This document shows positions 11,201-23,500 of a DNA stretch of 57,250 bases, piece after piece. Under the pieces are notes generated by a model. That model had not been told where the DNA came from. It did no database searches and saw nothing but the letters and a program-made list of their open reading frames with translations. The position numbers and the translations under genes were made by a program. Position 1 is the stretch's first letter, and every line of letters begins with the position of its first letter. Source of the stretch: Echinostoma caproni (taxonomy: Eukaryota > Platyhelminthes > Trematoda > Plagiorchiida > Echinostomatidae); contig UZAN01041564.1 in assembly GCA_900618425.1 (NCBI GenBank), forward strand, positions 1 to 57,250, in the 5' to 3' direction.

Positions 11201-14200
11201 ATACAGTGAAATTTGAAACCACCAGTTATTTGATTTGGAAAACATTTCCTGTTACTCCGTGTTAAGCATTAGGCCTTAAACAGTATGGGGTATGATTTGT
11301 AATATTCTATTGAAAATGAATCACTAATGATAACTTTTATTTACCCTTTTCCTATATGCAACTCCATTAAACGTGAACATTGTTCTCTCCAAATGCATTT
11401 CAATCCTAAATATGGTTTTGCTGATCCATTGCAATCAATAACTCACACTTGGAAAAAATATCGAATTTTGGTTTTGGAAAATGTGCGTGATGCGATCGCA
11501 TTTGCGGTACCATTTATCACAGACTGTGTTTCGAGCAGGAAAACAGTGGGTAACCTTTTCAAAGATCTAGCAAGCAAATGTGATGCACAGTGGACCGGAT
11601 TGGAGTCGATTCTGTATAGACGGTACGAACAAGGAACAAATAAAAGATTACTTTCATGCTTTGGTCCCACTTCTAAATTGACATAAAATCCCCTTAATTA
11701 GAATTGCGCTCGAGTAAACACAGTCCGGGAACTAATTGTAGTTGCCCCGATATGTTTCATGCGTTCCTTGTGGCTTTTACTCATTTCTGCTGGATTCGCC
11801 AAAAGCGATAGGTTTTTCACGGTGCAGTCATTAGTGTTCCGTTAAAAATGCGACATCCCAAGGGAACAATTTTGTTTGTGCAAAGCAGAGTAATGAGCCC
11901 AACTCATGCTTGGCATTTGGCCCTAATAAAAATGATGCATTATGGTCGGAGGAACGTGCTCCATTTGGATTTCAGGTAAATTTGAAGTGGAATTTAATTT
12001 TACATTTTATTCCTGGTCGGTTCTGGGTGAAATAAAAATGTATCCTATCCGCAAACACACGGCTGTACCATTTCCCAATTCAGGGGATATTTTTCTATAC
12101 GACAAGCACTTTTAGGTGAATTATTTCTGATGTTTCAATAATTTTAACTGTAACGTCCTAATTGTATAATCTGCGATATGCTGTTCGAGATGAAGTGGCA
12201 AACGAGGTTTTTCGCTGGTTATTGTTAATTCCATTGAATGGAAATTTATCATAACAAATAACTGCCTCATTGTAATTGGAACTTATCTCAACTCTGCAAT
12301 TTTGAAGGTTTTTTACGTTATTCCGAGCTCGGAATATTGTTTGTCTCACGAAAATAAATATTGAAAACTTTTGTAAGGGACTTAAAGCCTCCGTCCTAAC
12401 AACTTCAGAGTTCTTCAGACAGAGACAACAGCAGTGTCAACCTGACTGACTCAAAGTGATTTATGAAAGTTTCAAAGTGCTAAGCGAACAGACGATAAAC
12501 TGATCACTTACGCTTGTCTCTGGCAAACTAATAGGAGCTGTTTTGTAATTTATTAGACTGCAGGTTTTAGATTCCGATTACCTGGTGCTCTTAAGCTCCT
12601 AGTCAGCACTGTCCAAATTTTTCACCCGGACGTTCTATACCCCGAGGAGGAAGACGAGAAAGTTTTTAAGCAAACGCCTAATAGAAATTTTCACGGATAA
12701 GCTGAGAGACACAATGTTGTGCAACCGCGCCAGACAGTGAGTCTTTGACCGAACTATGAACAATAACTGACGTGTTTTGGGGAGCAAACCGGCAGAACGT
12801 TTCAGGTCAATTACACCTTGATTTGCATTATCTTCTCTAGTGAACGGTGAATGGCGATGCTACTATTTGTTCGACGGCAAAAACCTGTATGTTGAGGAAG
12901 GGCTTGTCAAACTTCCGCAGCCCAACCGATGTATAACATGAAAAATAGTTTGTGGAATAAGCAAACATTCTTCTCCAAGAACCACAAATAAATATAACCA
13001 ACGGTTAACCTCGCCGTAGATAAATCAAACTTGAACACGATTTTGGCAGAGAAGCATTAAAAACTCATTAGAAATGATCCTATGAATATCCACGGTTTTT
13101 GTTTTATTTTATTGGCATCGAATTTAGGGATATCAGATTCCAGATGGGAGTTTAGTATCGTGAGAGATGAACCAGGCATTCAGCACTCTGTTTTAAAATC
13201 GTTGGCGGATCCCAATTAAATGTAGCTTACAGGTGAACTTCTCTACAATCCATAATCAACGAAAAATGTCGCACATCTCCGTGAACTGCCCACCTTGGCC
13301 ATACACCAAACGAAGACACTACCCGTTTGCTTTATAGGGAGCAAATCAAGATATCTTATTGATGCGGTAAATACTACTGTCATCGCTACAAATAACACCC
13401 TATTTATCAGCCACCTACTGTAGCGTTTTGTATAGACCAGATTGCGCAAAGCGTTTCAAGCATGTAACTAACACATTATTGCCTTAAGTGGACCACCCCC
13501 CCATTTTAACATGAAAAATATCAGGAATTCTGATCCAAGGAAATTGAAATTACCACACCTTTACCCTGTAAGCACCTGTTAACGAAGTATTCAATAATTT
13601 ATGTTAGAGTCTGGTTCATTTTGACATTATTCTCTAAGCTATCTACGGCATACATTGCAGAACTCTAAAAGACTGTATATAAAAGGTTATATTACAGCAT
13701 GGAAAACAATGGGTACTATATATTAACTTTAGAAAACTGACGAAATGTGTTTGGTTATTATCTGGTTCGCGATCGCTACACGGTGTCCTCTCACAGTCTC
13801 ACTCCAGAATTTCTTGCTCAGAATATACAGGACAACCTAAGTTCCCCAGATTTTAATTGTTTGGGATGAAAAAATTAGGCTAATGTGAAGGCGTCAAACG
13901 TGCAATTTGTAAATCAATTTTGATTTGAGATGATCACTTTCGTTTCCCATAATCGCTCCAACGAATTTCGGAAGATGCACATTTTACAACAAGAGAGAAT
14001 ATTTTTATAGCAACTGGTATACATAGGTTCAGTAGCGATCAATAGTAATGTGACATTCACTTCTTCCACCTCCAAAATAAAGTTCAGGAAGCGTACACAA
14101 TAAAGCACCTAATTGCTTGTGAACAGCCCGGGCCATTTGAGGAGAAAAATTGGGATATAGAAAGGCTACCTCAGTAGTCCTGAGAAAGACAAATAAAGGA

Positions 14201-16057
14201 AAATCAATACGAACATTCCCCTGTTTTATACAATATAGGTGATTTTTCACTTTGCTTACCAGTTAATGCTTCAATAACCTGGGTGAAACAAGTTGAATAA
14301 CTTTATTTGGTCGTTTGGTTTCTTCGAAGCACCTTGTGACTGTTTACACATCTCTGGATCGCAAAACGGAATCTGACTTTATTTCATTGGTACTACGATG
14401 AAACGGGATACGCATAGCTTACAAGATCGTCCAAAAAAGANTGATATAATCACCTAATGGTTTTCATTTTCACTTCCGTATACGTAATAACTCTTCACAA
14501 TTGTGCTTCAAGTTAAGATCGCAGATCGTTCCTTGACTCTTTGACAGCGTCTGTTAGTTAAAGCTGAAAAACGCAAGACTTAATCTTTATTAGCTGCGAG
14601 CCGTGTAGACCCACTAATGAGCCACTGAGAGTTCTGTAGTGCAAAAAAGCATTTCAAGAAACAAAACAGTTCTCCTTCTGTTTCGTCAAACATTCATTGA
14701 TGCATGAAATATTCATAGATACCATTTTCCGAAACTCCTTGAGGAAGGTGCTTACACAGAATAGCCAAATATGATATTGCATTGTATTTGGAATAAACAA
14801 GGGCGGTGGGTTCTGATTTCTGAGTGGGTTTCACTTTGAGGATGAACCGAGTGAAGTTACTCACGGAGTTAAGACATACCACAAACAACAATGTTGAAAG
14901 CACATTTCATTTGGTCTGCAGGTAAATTACAAGGAATTAAGTGGTGGTAAACAGTTTATGGATCTAACCGTATAACAAAGCTTCTCTGGAAAGCCACAAT
15001 ATCAAAAAGAAATGTTTATCTGAAAGCAAAGGCCAACACAAACTGGCAGCTTGTTGAATTAAGAGAATGTTCTGTACTATAGCGAAGTTAGCAGTTATTA
15101 GTGTGATTTGTGCCACTGATAATGGCAATTTTTCAATTTACTTTGTTAGAAGCATTCTCATAGCGACAGATAGGCATGAGAAAGCCCGAGATAAGTTTCC
15201 ATAGTTTTCCGCAAGCTATCACTGTATCGTATCAAATAGTGATCGTGACTCGATTTGAGATTTTAGCAACATTTGTTCTAATCAGTTATCGGATGTAGGT
15301 GAAAAATTGATTTGACAATAGGAGTATTGTCTGATATTTTAATTGTTATTGATTCGATTTTTGTAAGTTGTATCTTGAAATTTCATTCCATCTCTCTACT
15401 CGAAATTTAGCCTACAGAGGAGGACTTGACCAGAGTTATCCTTTTGTAGTTTTATACGTCCAAAATGATATTCTTTAACGCAACTACTTGCAATAAATCT
15501 ATCAAAAGATGTCCCTGTTGCACCCACTTGATCTTTCTGAAGGACAGTGAAGTTTCATTCTTATGACTGACTGTCACAATCTAGAAAAAAGGGAGATGGA
15601 GAAAGGTGATTTCAATTGTTCAATGTTTGTTATAGTAGCATGGTGAGCATAAGAATACACAACACATGCATTAAAAACACATGCAGTCACAGCAATGAAC
15701 TCCGTTTTTTAATAATCACCGTGTTTTTTAAAATAACCTCTCGAAATTTAACTCTATCAACAAAATGTAATTTATGAAAAAATAAACCATTAGCAGGCAA
15801 CTAAGGGCACACAGACTTGAGTTTCGATTTCAAAACCCTAAAATATCGCGCTAAGGCGATCCATAAACAAATGAATGTTCAAACCTGGTATGCGAAAGAA
15901 AATAGTTAATACAGTGACCGGCCAAGACATTATTGAATTGTAAACCACAGAAGGAATACACTGCTATTGCTGATGCCAGGTTCCACCTAGATTGGTGGCT
16001 GAGAACCTCCAGAAAATTTGATACAACTAGTGCAATGTTTCATACTGCTAAAGAAAT

Positions 16058-16125
16058 AGGGTGATTCGAACCCTTTTTTCACAAACTGTACACGGAAGAC
16101 GTGTCACTCTTAGGAGACTGAAACA
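16058..16125 (-). other. tRNA-like segment (SINE head or tRNA pseudogene)
   Basis: Reading the - strand: a CTAAGAG-like A-box area, a hairpin GACAC/GTGTA with a 7-nt loop GTCTTCC, then a good T-arm/B-box GGGTTCGAATCACCC (B box at + 16061-16074). There is no clean acceptor stem, and the spacer before the T-arm is long and A-rich, so a functional tRNA is unlikely. It is either the head of a SINE with a different body from the four copies listed or a decayed tRNA gene. Confidence 0.3.
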
Positions 16126-17552
16126 CGGAATGGTTGGGCTGATTCCGAAGCAATAATAGCTCGAGCCAAAATATGAAAATTTAAACAGAACAAGATACAA
16201 GGTCGCCTTGTTCTTCTCAGATGCATAGGAGCAACGGACAACCGACCGAAGCCTTGATAAATCTGTTGAGCGAAAAGAAACATCGTGTTAAAGTTTCCAC
16301 TTCGCCAACTTTGTCCTATTAGTTAGAATCGAGAGCTAGTGACGACACCTTATGATACTAAGTCTTCTAACCTCACGGATGAAATGATGAAACTGATCAA
16401 GATTTTCTATAATCACGGCTATTCGAAGTGCGGCATTGAACGTAAAACTTAGAGCAACGGGAATTGTTGCTAAAGTTGTAGGCTGTGCTACAACCGCCGG
16501 TCAAGCCTAACGATGTGAGTAACTTTTAGGTCTACCGCCCAAGCTTATCCATCGAAATAACACACCACAGTCCAATCAGTCTCCGTCTACACTTGTGACA
16601 GCATACCGGCTTCTCTGACCAATCAACTGCTTTGGTAGTGTGCCAAACCCCACCAATTGTACCCACCCTCCCGTGACTACTCGTTAACCGCCTTCGACAA
16701 GACTATATCCCGTGGACAAGAAAACTTTTCTATCCTGTACCATCCATTTACAGTTTCAGGAACGTTTATGAGCTTACTATATGCCACTTGAACTAGAGCA
16801 CATATGTCAAGTTACAGTTAATCCCAACTTGAATTGGGTTTGTTATTCTTTTATAAATCACGATAGTAACACTTTTGAATGATAAGTTTGATCACTGAAA
16901 TTGTGGCTGATATGGTAATAACCACTGTGATTATGGATATGAGTGTGTCGTTTGATGAATGCCAAAGCTGCAGATGAGAATATCCATCTTACCTAATATG
17001 CTCCTGGCACACGATTTGAAAATATTTCTGAATATTCTAGGTTGTTGATGAGTAACCTCTCAATTAGTCGTATATTATTGATTATTTCTTGTGCAAAAAA
17101 AGAAAGTTGGTGCCTAATTTTAAAATATATTATCTATTGCTTGTGTCGACCCAACATATCTGGATCTCGGAAAGCATGAGGTAAAACATAAGTGGCGTTG
17201 GAATAAAATGGCACAATTGGTTCTATGAACACAGCTTATTCAAAAGCATATATTCTCACCCGATATCTTTGACAGGCTATGTGCACTTCAAGTAAACAAA
17301 AGTCAGTACGCGCGTTTAGGAACAAGGGGATGGGGAGTTGCGTTCTGCTACTGTCGTCCCTTCCAGAAAGTGATTCCTTTGCTACACGGTAATCACATGG
17401 CGAAATTGCCACACAAATATGTTTTATTTACGTGGTAATAATGCAACTGCAGTAGGTAAACGATCAATTATATCCTTCTCATATTACGTGAATAGCCTAT
17501 CAGTAGTTGGAAACAGAGTGAATGGATATTTGGTGCAAACTTTGATTTGCAG

Positions 17553-17780
17553 GTGGAGCCATGTTGCTGGATGACATACACCGCGCATCGTGACACACAA
17601 GCAACACTACAAATCCTGGACAAATACGAAATGGATACAGATGACCATTTGCCGGAGGATTTGTATAAACGCTTCGGTTTGGAGGAGGAGTACGCATGCA
17701 ATGATCTGACTACATGGCAGCGATATCGACCGAAGGTTTGGGCCATGTTTGAAATGCCCCATTCATCCATCGGTGCCAGG
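17553..17780 (+). CDS. Shaw: Shaw K+ channel coding exon 2: end of T1 and T1-S1 linker
   Basis: Encodes residues 94-169. It opens with VEPCCWMTYTAHRDTQ, the conserved end of the Kv3/Shaw T1 domain; Cys97 and Cys98 complete the zinc site begun in exon 1. The rest is the cytoplasmic linker to S1, with acidic and aromatic stretches (LEEEYACND, then PKVWAMFEMPHSSIGAR) that match the family pattern leading into S1. Both junctions are phase 0: acceptor TTTGCAG/GTGGAG, donor CCAGG/GTGAGT. The frame closes soon after the donor, so read-through would truncate the channel before S1. Confidence 0.95.
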
Positions 17781-18209
17781 GTGAGTATCGTGTGAGATAA
17801 GTCATTTGTGATCGAAATCAGCAGTTTAATCAATAAAGGCTGCAATGTTTCTAAATGCACAGTGCGACAGATGTTCGATTTTATCTAGGTGGTTTCTCAG
17901 ATAACGAATGCCTAAGCACGGCAAACACTTGATCTTCATCACGAAAGAGCAAAATATACCAGGATATTGAATGTGCAAACAATGAAACGCTTGGAATTGT
18001 ACTGTATATCCGTTATTATTTAAACTTTCTTTTTTTCCACTATTTTGTCAAACAATTAATGCAATAACATATACGCGAACTTGTTTACTCATATTTCATC
18101 AAATCAATTTCATTCCTACATTGAGTGCCTTGTGAGTAGCAATACTGCGTTGTTGGTTACCCCAATCACTTACAACATAACTATTTCCCGGTCTGAATCT
18201 CACAATCAG

Positions 18210-18366
18210 TTCTACTCAAGTATGTACGGTGAAAGTAATGTCTGTCGAGTAGAGGCAATCCAGCTTTCGGACTCGGTATCCCGTGGACTGATCTATCGCG
18301 GATCGGTTTCCTTTACGCTGACCACGATCGAAGGCATCAACGGCTTCACTGCTTGCCCCCCAATAG
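18210..18366 (+). other. Coding-like island in intron 2, identity unknown
   Basis: Part of a 111-codon open frame (18081-18416). The segment is more GC-rich than its surroundings and is flanked by plausible splice signals (CACAATCAG before it, CAATAG/GTAC after it). It translates to a compact, soluble-looking stretch containing SNVCRVEAIQLSDSVSRGL and GSVSFTLTTIEG, which reads like beta-strands. I do not recognise the family. With these borders it is 157 nt, which would break the frame between Shaw exons 2 and 3 (both phase 0), so it is not a simple cassette exon of the channel. It may be a fragment of another gene or an old insertion, or chance. Confidence 0.2.
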
Positions 18367-20516
18367 GTACACGGATGTTGTTTGTCAGGGCTTGGTGCAT
18401 GTTTGCGATCTACTGATGTTTAACGCAAAGCATTTTGACAAAACTTACATTCCTTGTTTTGAAATTCAAGAACACAGCTTGTTATTTTCTTTCGCTTTGC
18501 ATCGTTTTCATTTTTGCACCGGCAATCAGTCAATTAACAGCCGATGCTGTCGACTCATATGATTGTATTTGGTAATTGATAGTTTATGGTTGGGTATCGT
18601 GCAACCGTTATAGATCTAACCTACCTTGTGAACTGTGTGGTGTCTGCGTGTCTTGAAACATTGAAGCAGGTAATTATTTAAATTATTGTGCTATTTCGTT
18701 ATTACACCCCCAAAGCGTATGACACATTTTCAAGGAACTAATATTTACCACTGAGTCAAACTTGCTAGATTGTGTCCATGGGTAAACAGAATCCATATCA
18801 TTTAAACCGCAGCTAATAAAATTAATACACCCTCTTCAGTGATACCCTGACTAACGGGACTCATTTTTGTTCATCAAAAAAGAATAAAAAAAAAACAACA
18901 AATGAATCCCAAAAATAAGAGGAATACGAAACTAAGAGACATTTTTTGATCTATGAGATTCCAGCATGACTTTTGATCAGTATTATCAGCGGAGGATGAA
19001 GGTATTTTACATTTAATAAATGCAAATCTTACAGCAGTTGCAGGTACGCAGCAATAGGTTCATCTGCTTTCGACATTTTGGCGGGGGGGAGGGTAAGTTA
19101 TTTTTCTTCACCGACGAAAATGACAACTTTGACACAAACATCTTCTCTGAACTTTGATAGTTCTGTCAAGGGATGCAAAATACAAATATTCAAATGCGCC
19201 GCATAGATTCTCAAATGTATTTTCGTTTTTGGCTTTTCTTATTTAACACCCGCATTGTCGCTGAGTCTGACGTTTCTTCACTGGGTGTAGGTTAAGGCTA
19301 CAGCAAAGTTACATTTACACCTGGTTATTGGATTGTTCACGAATATACGTTTGCCAAAGTGTTCAAATACTGAAGCATGTTATATCATTTGCAGGTTTGA
19401 TAAACGCAACTGATGTTTCATCTTTTTAACTTTATGATACAGTTTGACACGACGTAAAATCGGTGATTGTTTTATTTCAATGGTGAATCGATAAAGTTTT
19501 AGTTTGATCAAGAGGGGTGAAGAAGTGCGAGCAAGTTGAAATCTAATTACTTTTAAAATTGAAAACTTTCGAAACGAGTTTGCTTGGATTCTTTGAACTG
19601 TTTTATACATTTAATACAATAATGTCCTTTACTTGGTTATGGAGCAGACACATTTGTAATGTTTTTGGGGAGAACTTTGGCAAAAAAAGATTTATTTAAA
19701 ATTGCCTTGCAAGAATGAATTCTGCGAGCGATCTGGATATCAACAGAATTGATGAATATTTTTTTGTAGTTATTTTTTGTTTTACCGGTGGTCTACTGAT
19801 ATAATTTCCTTACGATACTCAACAATGTTTGGACATCGGTTACCGCAGTATTCTCTTGTAAGCTAGCAGCCTGGCTAGAAGCAGTCTGGATACGTTACAG
19901 AGTTACTACACAACGGCTGAACTTCACTACGAACCAGTGATAGTTAAGTGGTTAGGTGGAGATCAGTATGACATGGAAAGGAAAACCGGACAGAAATTTA
20001 TTAACGCAGTCGGTCACGTGATGAAATAGGACTGGTGAGCATACACTAGATTTGCTGTTATCAAGAAAACAAATTTTATAGGGAATTAGATTCGGATGAT
20101 CTTTTTCTTTAATGCATTGCCCATTTAGGGTGCCGTGGAAAATAACCTGAATAAGTATACCAAACGAAAAAATAATTAAGGGAGGCTGACGTTTATTGTC
20201 GCATGCAAAGACACTTCAAAAGTTAGTTTACTCAAGCAGTACAAAGTATATTTTATATTCAGCAAGGAACACGTATCTAACGTGTTCGTGGTTCGTATAT
20301 CGTTGATCAGAGAGCGGTGATCAGGGCCAACATCTTCATTGCAACAGATCATTTTTAGCTTGTGAGGAAGAACTCGAAAAGTCATACTTACAGGGTTTAT
20401 TGAGTGAATGTCAGTTATGCTGCCACTGGAGAAAGCAACGCAATGTTCCTATTTGGGAATGAAAGATTGCTTTTACTCGTGAAAATTATTTACTGAACCG
20501 CGGGAGTGATTATATT

Positions 20517-20543
20517 GTGAGCTCATTCTATTTTGGAGCTCAC
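20517..20543. repeat. Perfect 8-bp inverted repeat (hairpin)
   Basis: GTGAGCTC and GAGCTCAC are separated by 11 bases and could form an 8-bp stem. It lies inside intron 2 with no other feature nearby; function unknown. Confidence 0.6.
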
Positions 20544-23500
20544 TGGATTACCCACTTTGGAGGACGGTAGTGACGGTCCCTTAGTTTCAAAAGACCACTA
20601 GTGATTTCATTTTATTGCTCAATTATACCGCATAGCCTTCTCCAGGTGGGGTATGACAACATTTCATTTTGAGTTTCCCGTAAAGTGTCGGCATACGTGT
20701 GCCATAAAAACGTAGAAATGAGCTGCACTTTTCCTTAATAACTTGCTAGACATATCTTGGCAGAACTTTCAAATTGCAATAGACGGGCATCGCGGTGAAC
20801 CGTGCATAACAGCACATAATGCGAAACCATTGGTTAAAAACAATGATGAAATAGAGAAAAATGGTAGTACTGTAAGGCGTTGTATCTCAGAGCAAACGAA
20901 ATTCTTTTATCATGAATTCACCTGCAATTATACAGAGCTTTATTTACTACTATCTGATCAACGAATAACGGAATAAATACATTTTCCAAGGGGGTTTCTG
21001 GAGTAACAGACAAGTTGTGTTCAGAATCAAATAGTGAATAAATTGCACCCTGAATCGATGATCGTCTTCCAGTATCAGTCAGCCGATGTTTTGCATGCTG
21101 TGTGAATATAAACTCACGTTATTTATTAGAATATGTGTAAACGAGAGCAACGACTCTACTTACTTTTAGTTTCCCGTCCACAAGAAAAAAGTGAGAATAT
21201 TCTCTTCTCAAAATGCGTTCGACGGTTGGAAGATATCGAGTTATTTTGAAGAAGTAACGCTGTGCTTCTAGAATATTCCTCAAATTCTAGGATAATTGTG
21301 AGCTTTGATAGCTTCAATAGTATGAAACACACATTTCGGGACAAACAGCAAAAATACTCAGCGTTTGCTACCAATTAAGGTCTGTGGGTTGAGTTTTTAG
21401 CTGAATTCTATTTATTTTCATCTGTTTATGCTTATTTCGATGAGACTGGGGAAAACCTACAGCACAGCTTACCATAATCGCAGATACTTGTTTGACTTAT
21501 ATCATGCATGAACTGCCTCTCTGGGTCGGAGTGATCGTTTTCAACAAATCGGATACTCTGAGTAACTTAAGGAAGAGGCAAATAATCAGCTCAACAATGA
21601 CAGTCAGTTTCCATCAAAAGTGACAGATTTGACTTCACTCCACATGGCCTAACTTTATCCACCATATGTGAATTTACTTGCTAAATTGTCAGTAATGGTG
21701 TGAAGCATCTTGTTTGGGAAATTCGTTGCATGTTGGAAAAAAGCGTAAATGATTTTAGATGTAAAACTGTTAACTACATTTTGGTTGATTCAAAAAAAAT
21801 GAACATGAGGATAAATTTATATTATTGATCCCTAAGGAAAATTTAGCGAAATGATAGGCTAACGTAATTATCAGGACTCAACTATGTAACTATGCATTTA
21901 AGATTTTAAAAAATGTGATTTTCTCCACAGCCATATATGGTTTCTTCAAAGTTTCTTCAACAACCCGCGAAAGCGAGATTCGCGTAAGTTTGAGGAGAGG
22001 ATGTGGACGTCAATCGAACGATCACGTAATGGAAAACCAAGATTATCTAGAAAGTGGAATCAAGGCGATAAAGCTACTGGGCTCATAAAGAGATAGGAAG
22101 ATGAGTATAAACAGGGGAAACGGCTAGCAATGCACTATTGCATCCTTTAAATTTGTTAAGCTCACGGTGAACCAAAGATAACCTTATTTTTGTGCAAATG
22201 AAAGGGTTGAAAATTTGGAATGTCACCGATAGGATGGTGTACATTGTGTGGTAGATCGGACGACCTGAACTACTGAGATCAAAGTGAATGAATGGCTTTG
22301 AACTTATGACTGATTTGATACTTTTAACTACAATATAATGTTTGGTAATGCATGGTTTTAATAACCACTTTTGTCATCGCTTNCTTATTTTCTTCAAAAA
22401 AATAGGGGCAGTTGAAGATGGTATTTTAACTACTGAGGAGTGACGTGGGATTATTTGTTAATTGCACTCAGACAAGTGTATTTTTACAAACGCTTTGCCG
22501 CTTCTAAATGGTTTATAGGGCTCGGTATCTTTTGATTAATAAAGCTATGAAGACGTTTTGCAATACCGTTCATATGATATATAGGTTTCTTTCACCACGT
22601 TTCCACAAGGACTTATGGTCAACCATTATCCATCAGTAGTGTTTGTAGCTCTTTGATCCTTTTGCTGAAACTAATCGAATCCGTCTTTTCCTTAAGCAGA
22701 CGTAAACAGACGTAAACGATGAACTTAAGTAGACCATATAGAAGATATTTATGGAATGAAAGGTTTGACCAACCAAACCATTCTAACGTTCTTTAGCACT
22801 CAAAACTGACAGTGAAAGGTTCCCTTTTACCCTCAACCTCCACAGCAAGCGTGAGGTCGTCGTAGACTTTGTTCAGTGGTAGACATGCTTTCGCCCAGTC
22901 ACAAAAATAATTGCACTCTTGGTTTCTAGCCCTATATTTGAGGCTGCCGTAAAGCAAATCTGTGTGACGAAATACGTTTATTATTTCACATCACGAAGGA
23001 AGTAATTCTCCAAACAACGCCTGTTAAGCACCACCGACTTTTCAGTGACACAGTGGGTGCGCTTCTTATAAAGGTTTTTACCTGCATTGTTTTAAAAAAT
23101 AATCATTTATCCGTTCCGTTGTTTGGTAAAATGACTATGGTTTGATCTACGTTGAGGTAAGAAGCAGGTCTTCTTTGCCATTGTTATCCGTCTTTTTTGT
23201 TTCCCCAAATTTTTATTCTCTTGAGCATTTCCCCACACTCCGTGACGAACGATCTGTTCGGTTTCCCAACCGAAAGATACAGGATTTACAAATTGCTTTG
23301 TTGACTTATACAAAAATATGAACTTAACGATTGTTCCGTCTTCTTAGTTTCACTCAGAACGTTGCACTGCGAATGTCATAATGTCGAATGCGGTTGAACG
23401 TTTGAATCCTAAAGCCACAAATACGACGATGGGCATTTAATTAACTACCGCCATAGAAGGTCAAGTTAAGCATAACAGTGCGTGCCTAGGAAAGCAAGCA

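Larger units (their letters stand above)
7710..17552 (+). other. Intron 1 of Shaw (9.8 kb)
   Basis: GTAAGC donor and TTTGATTTGCAG acceptor. It contains a SINE-like copy at 8061-8235 and a tRNA-like segment near 16058-16125 (listed separately), plus one N at 14441. Open frames of 112 codons at 10385-10723 and 119 codons at 11327-11686 (+ strand) show no recognisable domain and are of chance length. I see nothing else in it. Confidence 0.9.

Noticed and set aside
10385..11686. Two + strand frames of 112 and 119 codons in intron 1
   Set aside because: No recognisable domain. At this base composition a handful of frames of this length are expected by chance in a window of this size.
17468..17860. 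130-codon frame on the - strand
   Set aside because: It is the shadow of Shaw exon 2, which is clearly coding on the + strand.
14441..22383. Single N bases at 14441 and 22383
   Set aside because: Isolated ambiguous calls in introns; they look like assembly uncertainty rather than gaps and affect no exon.
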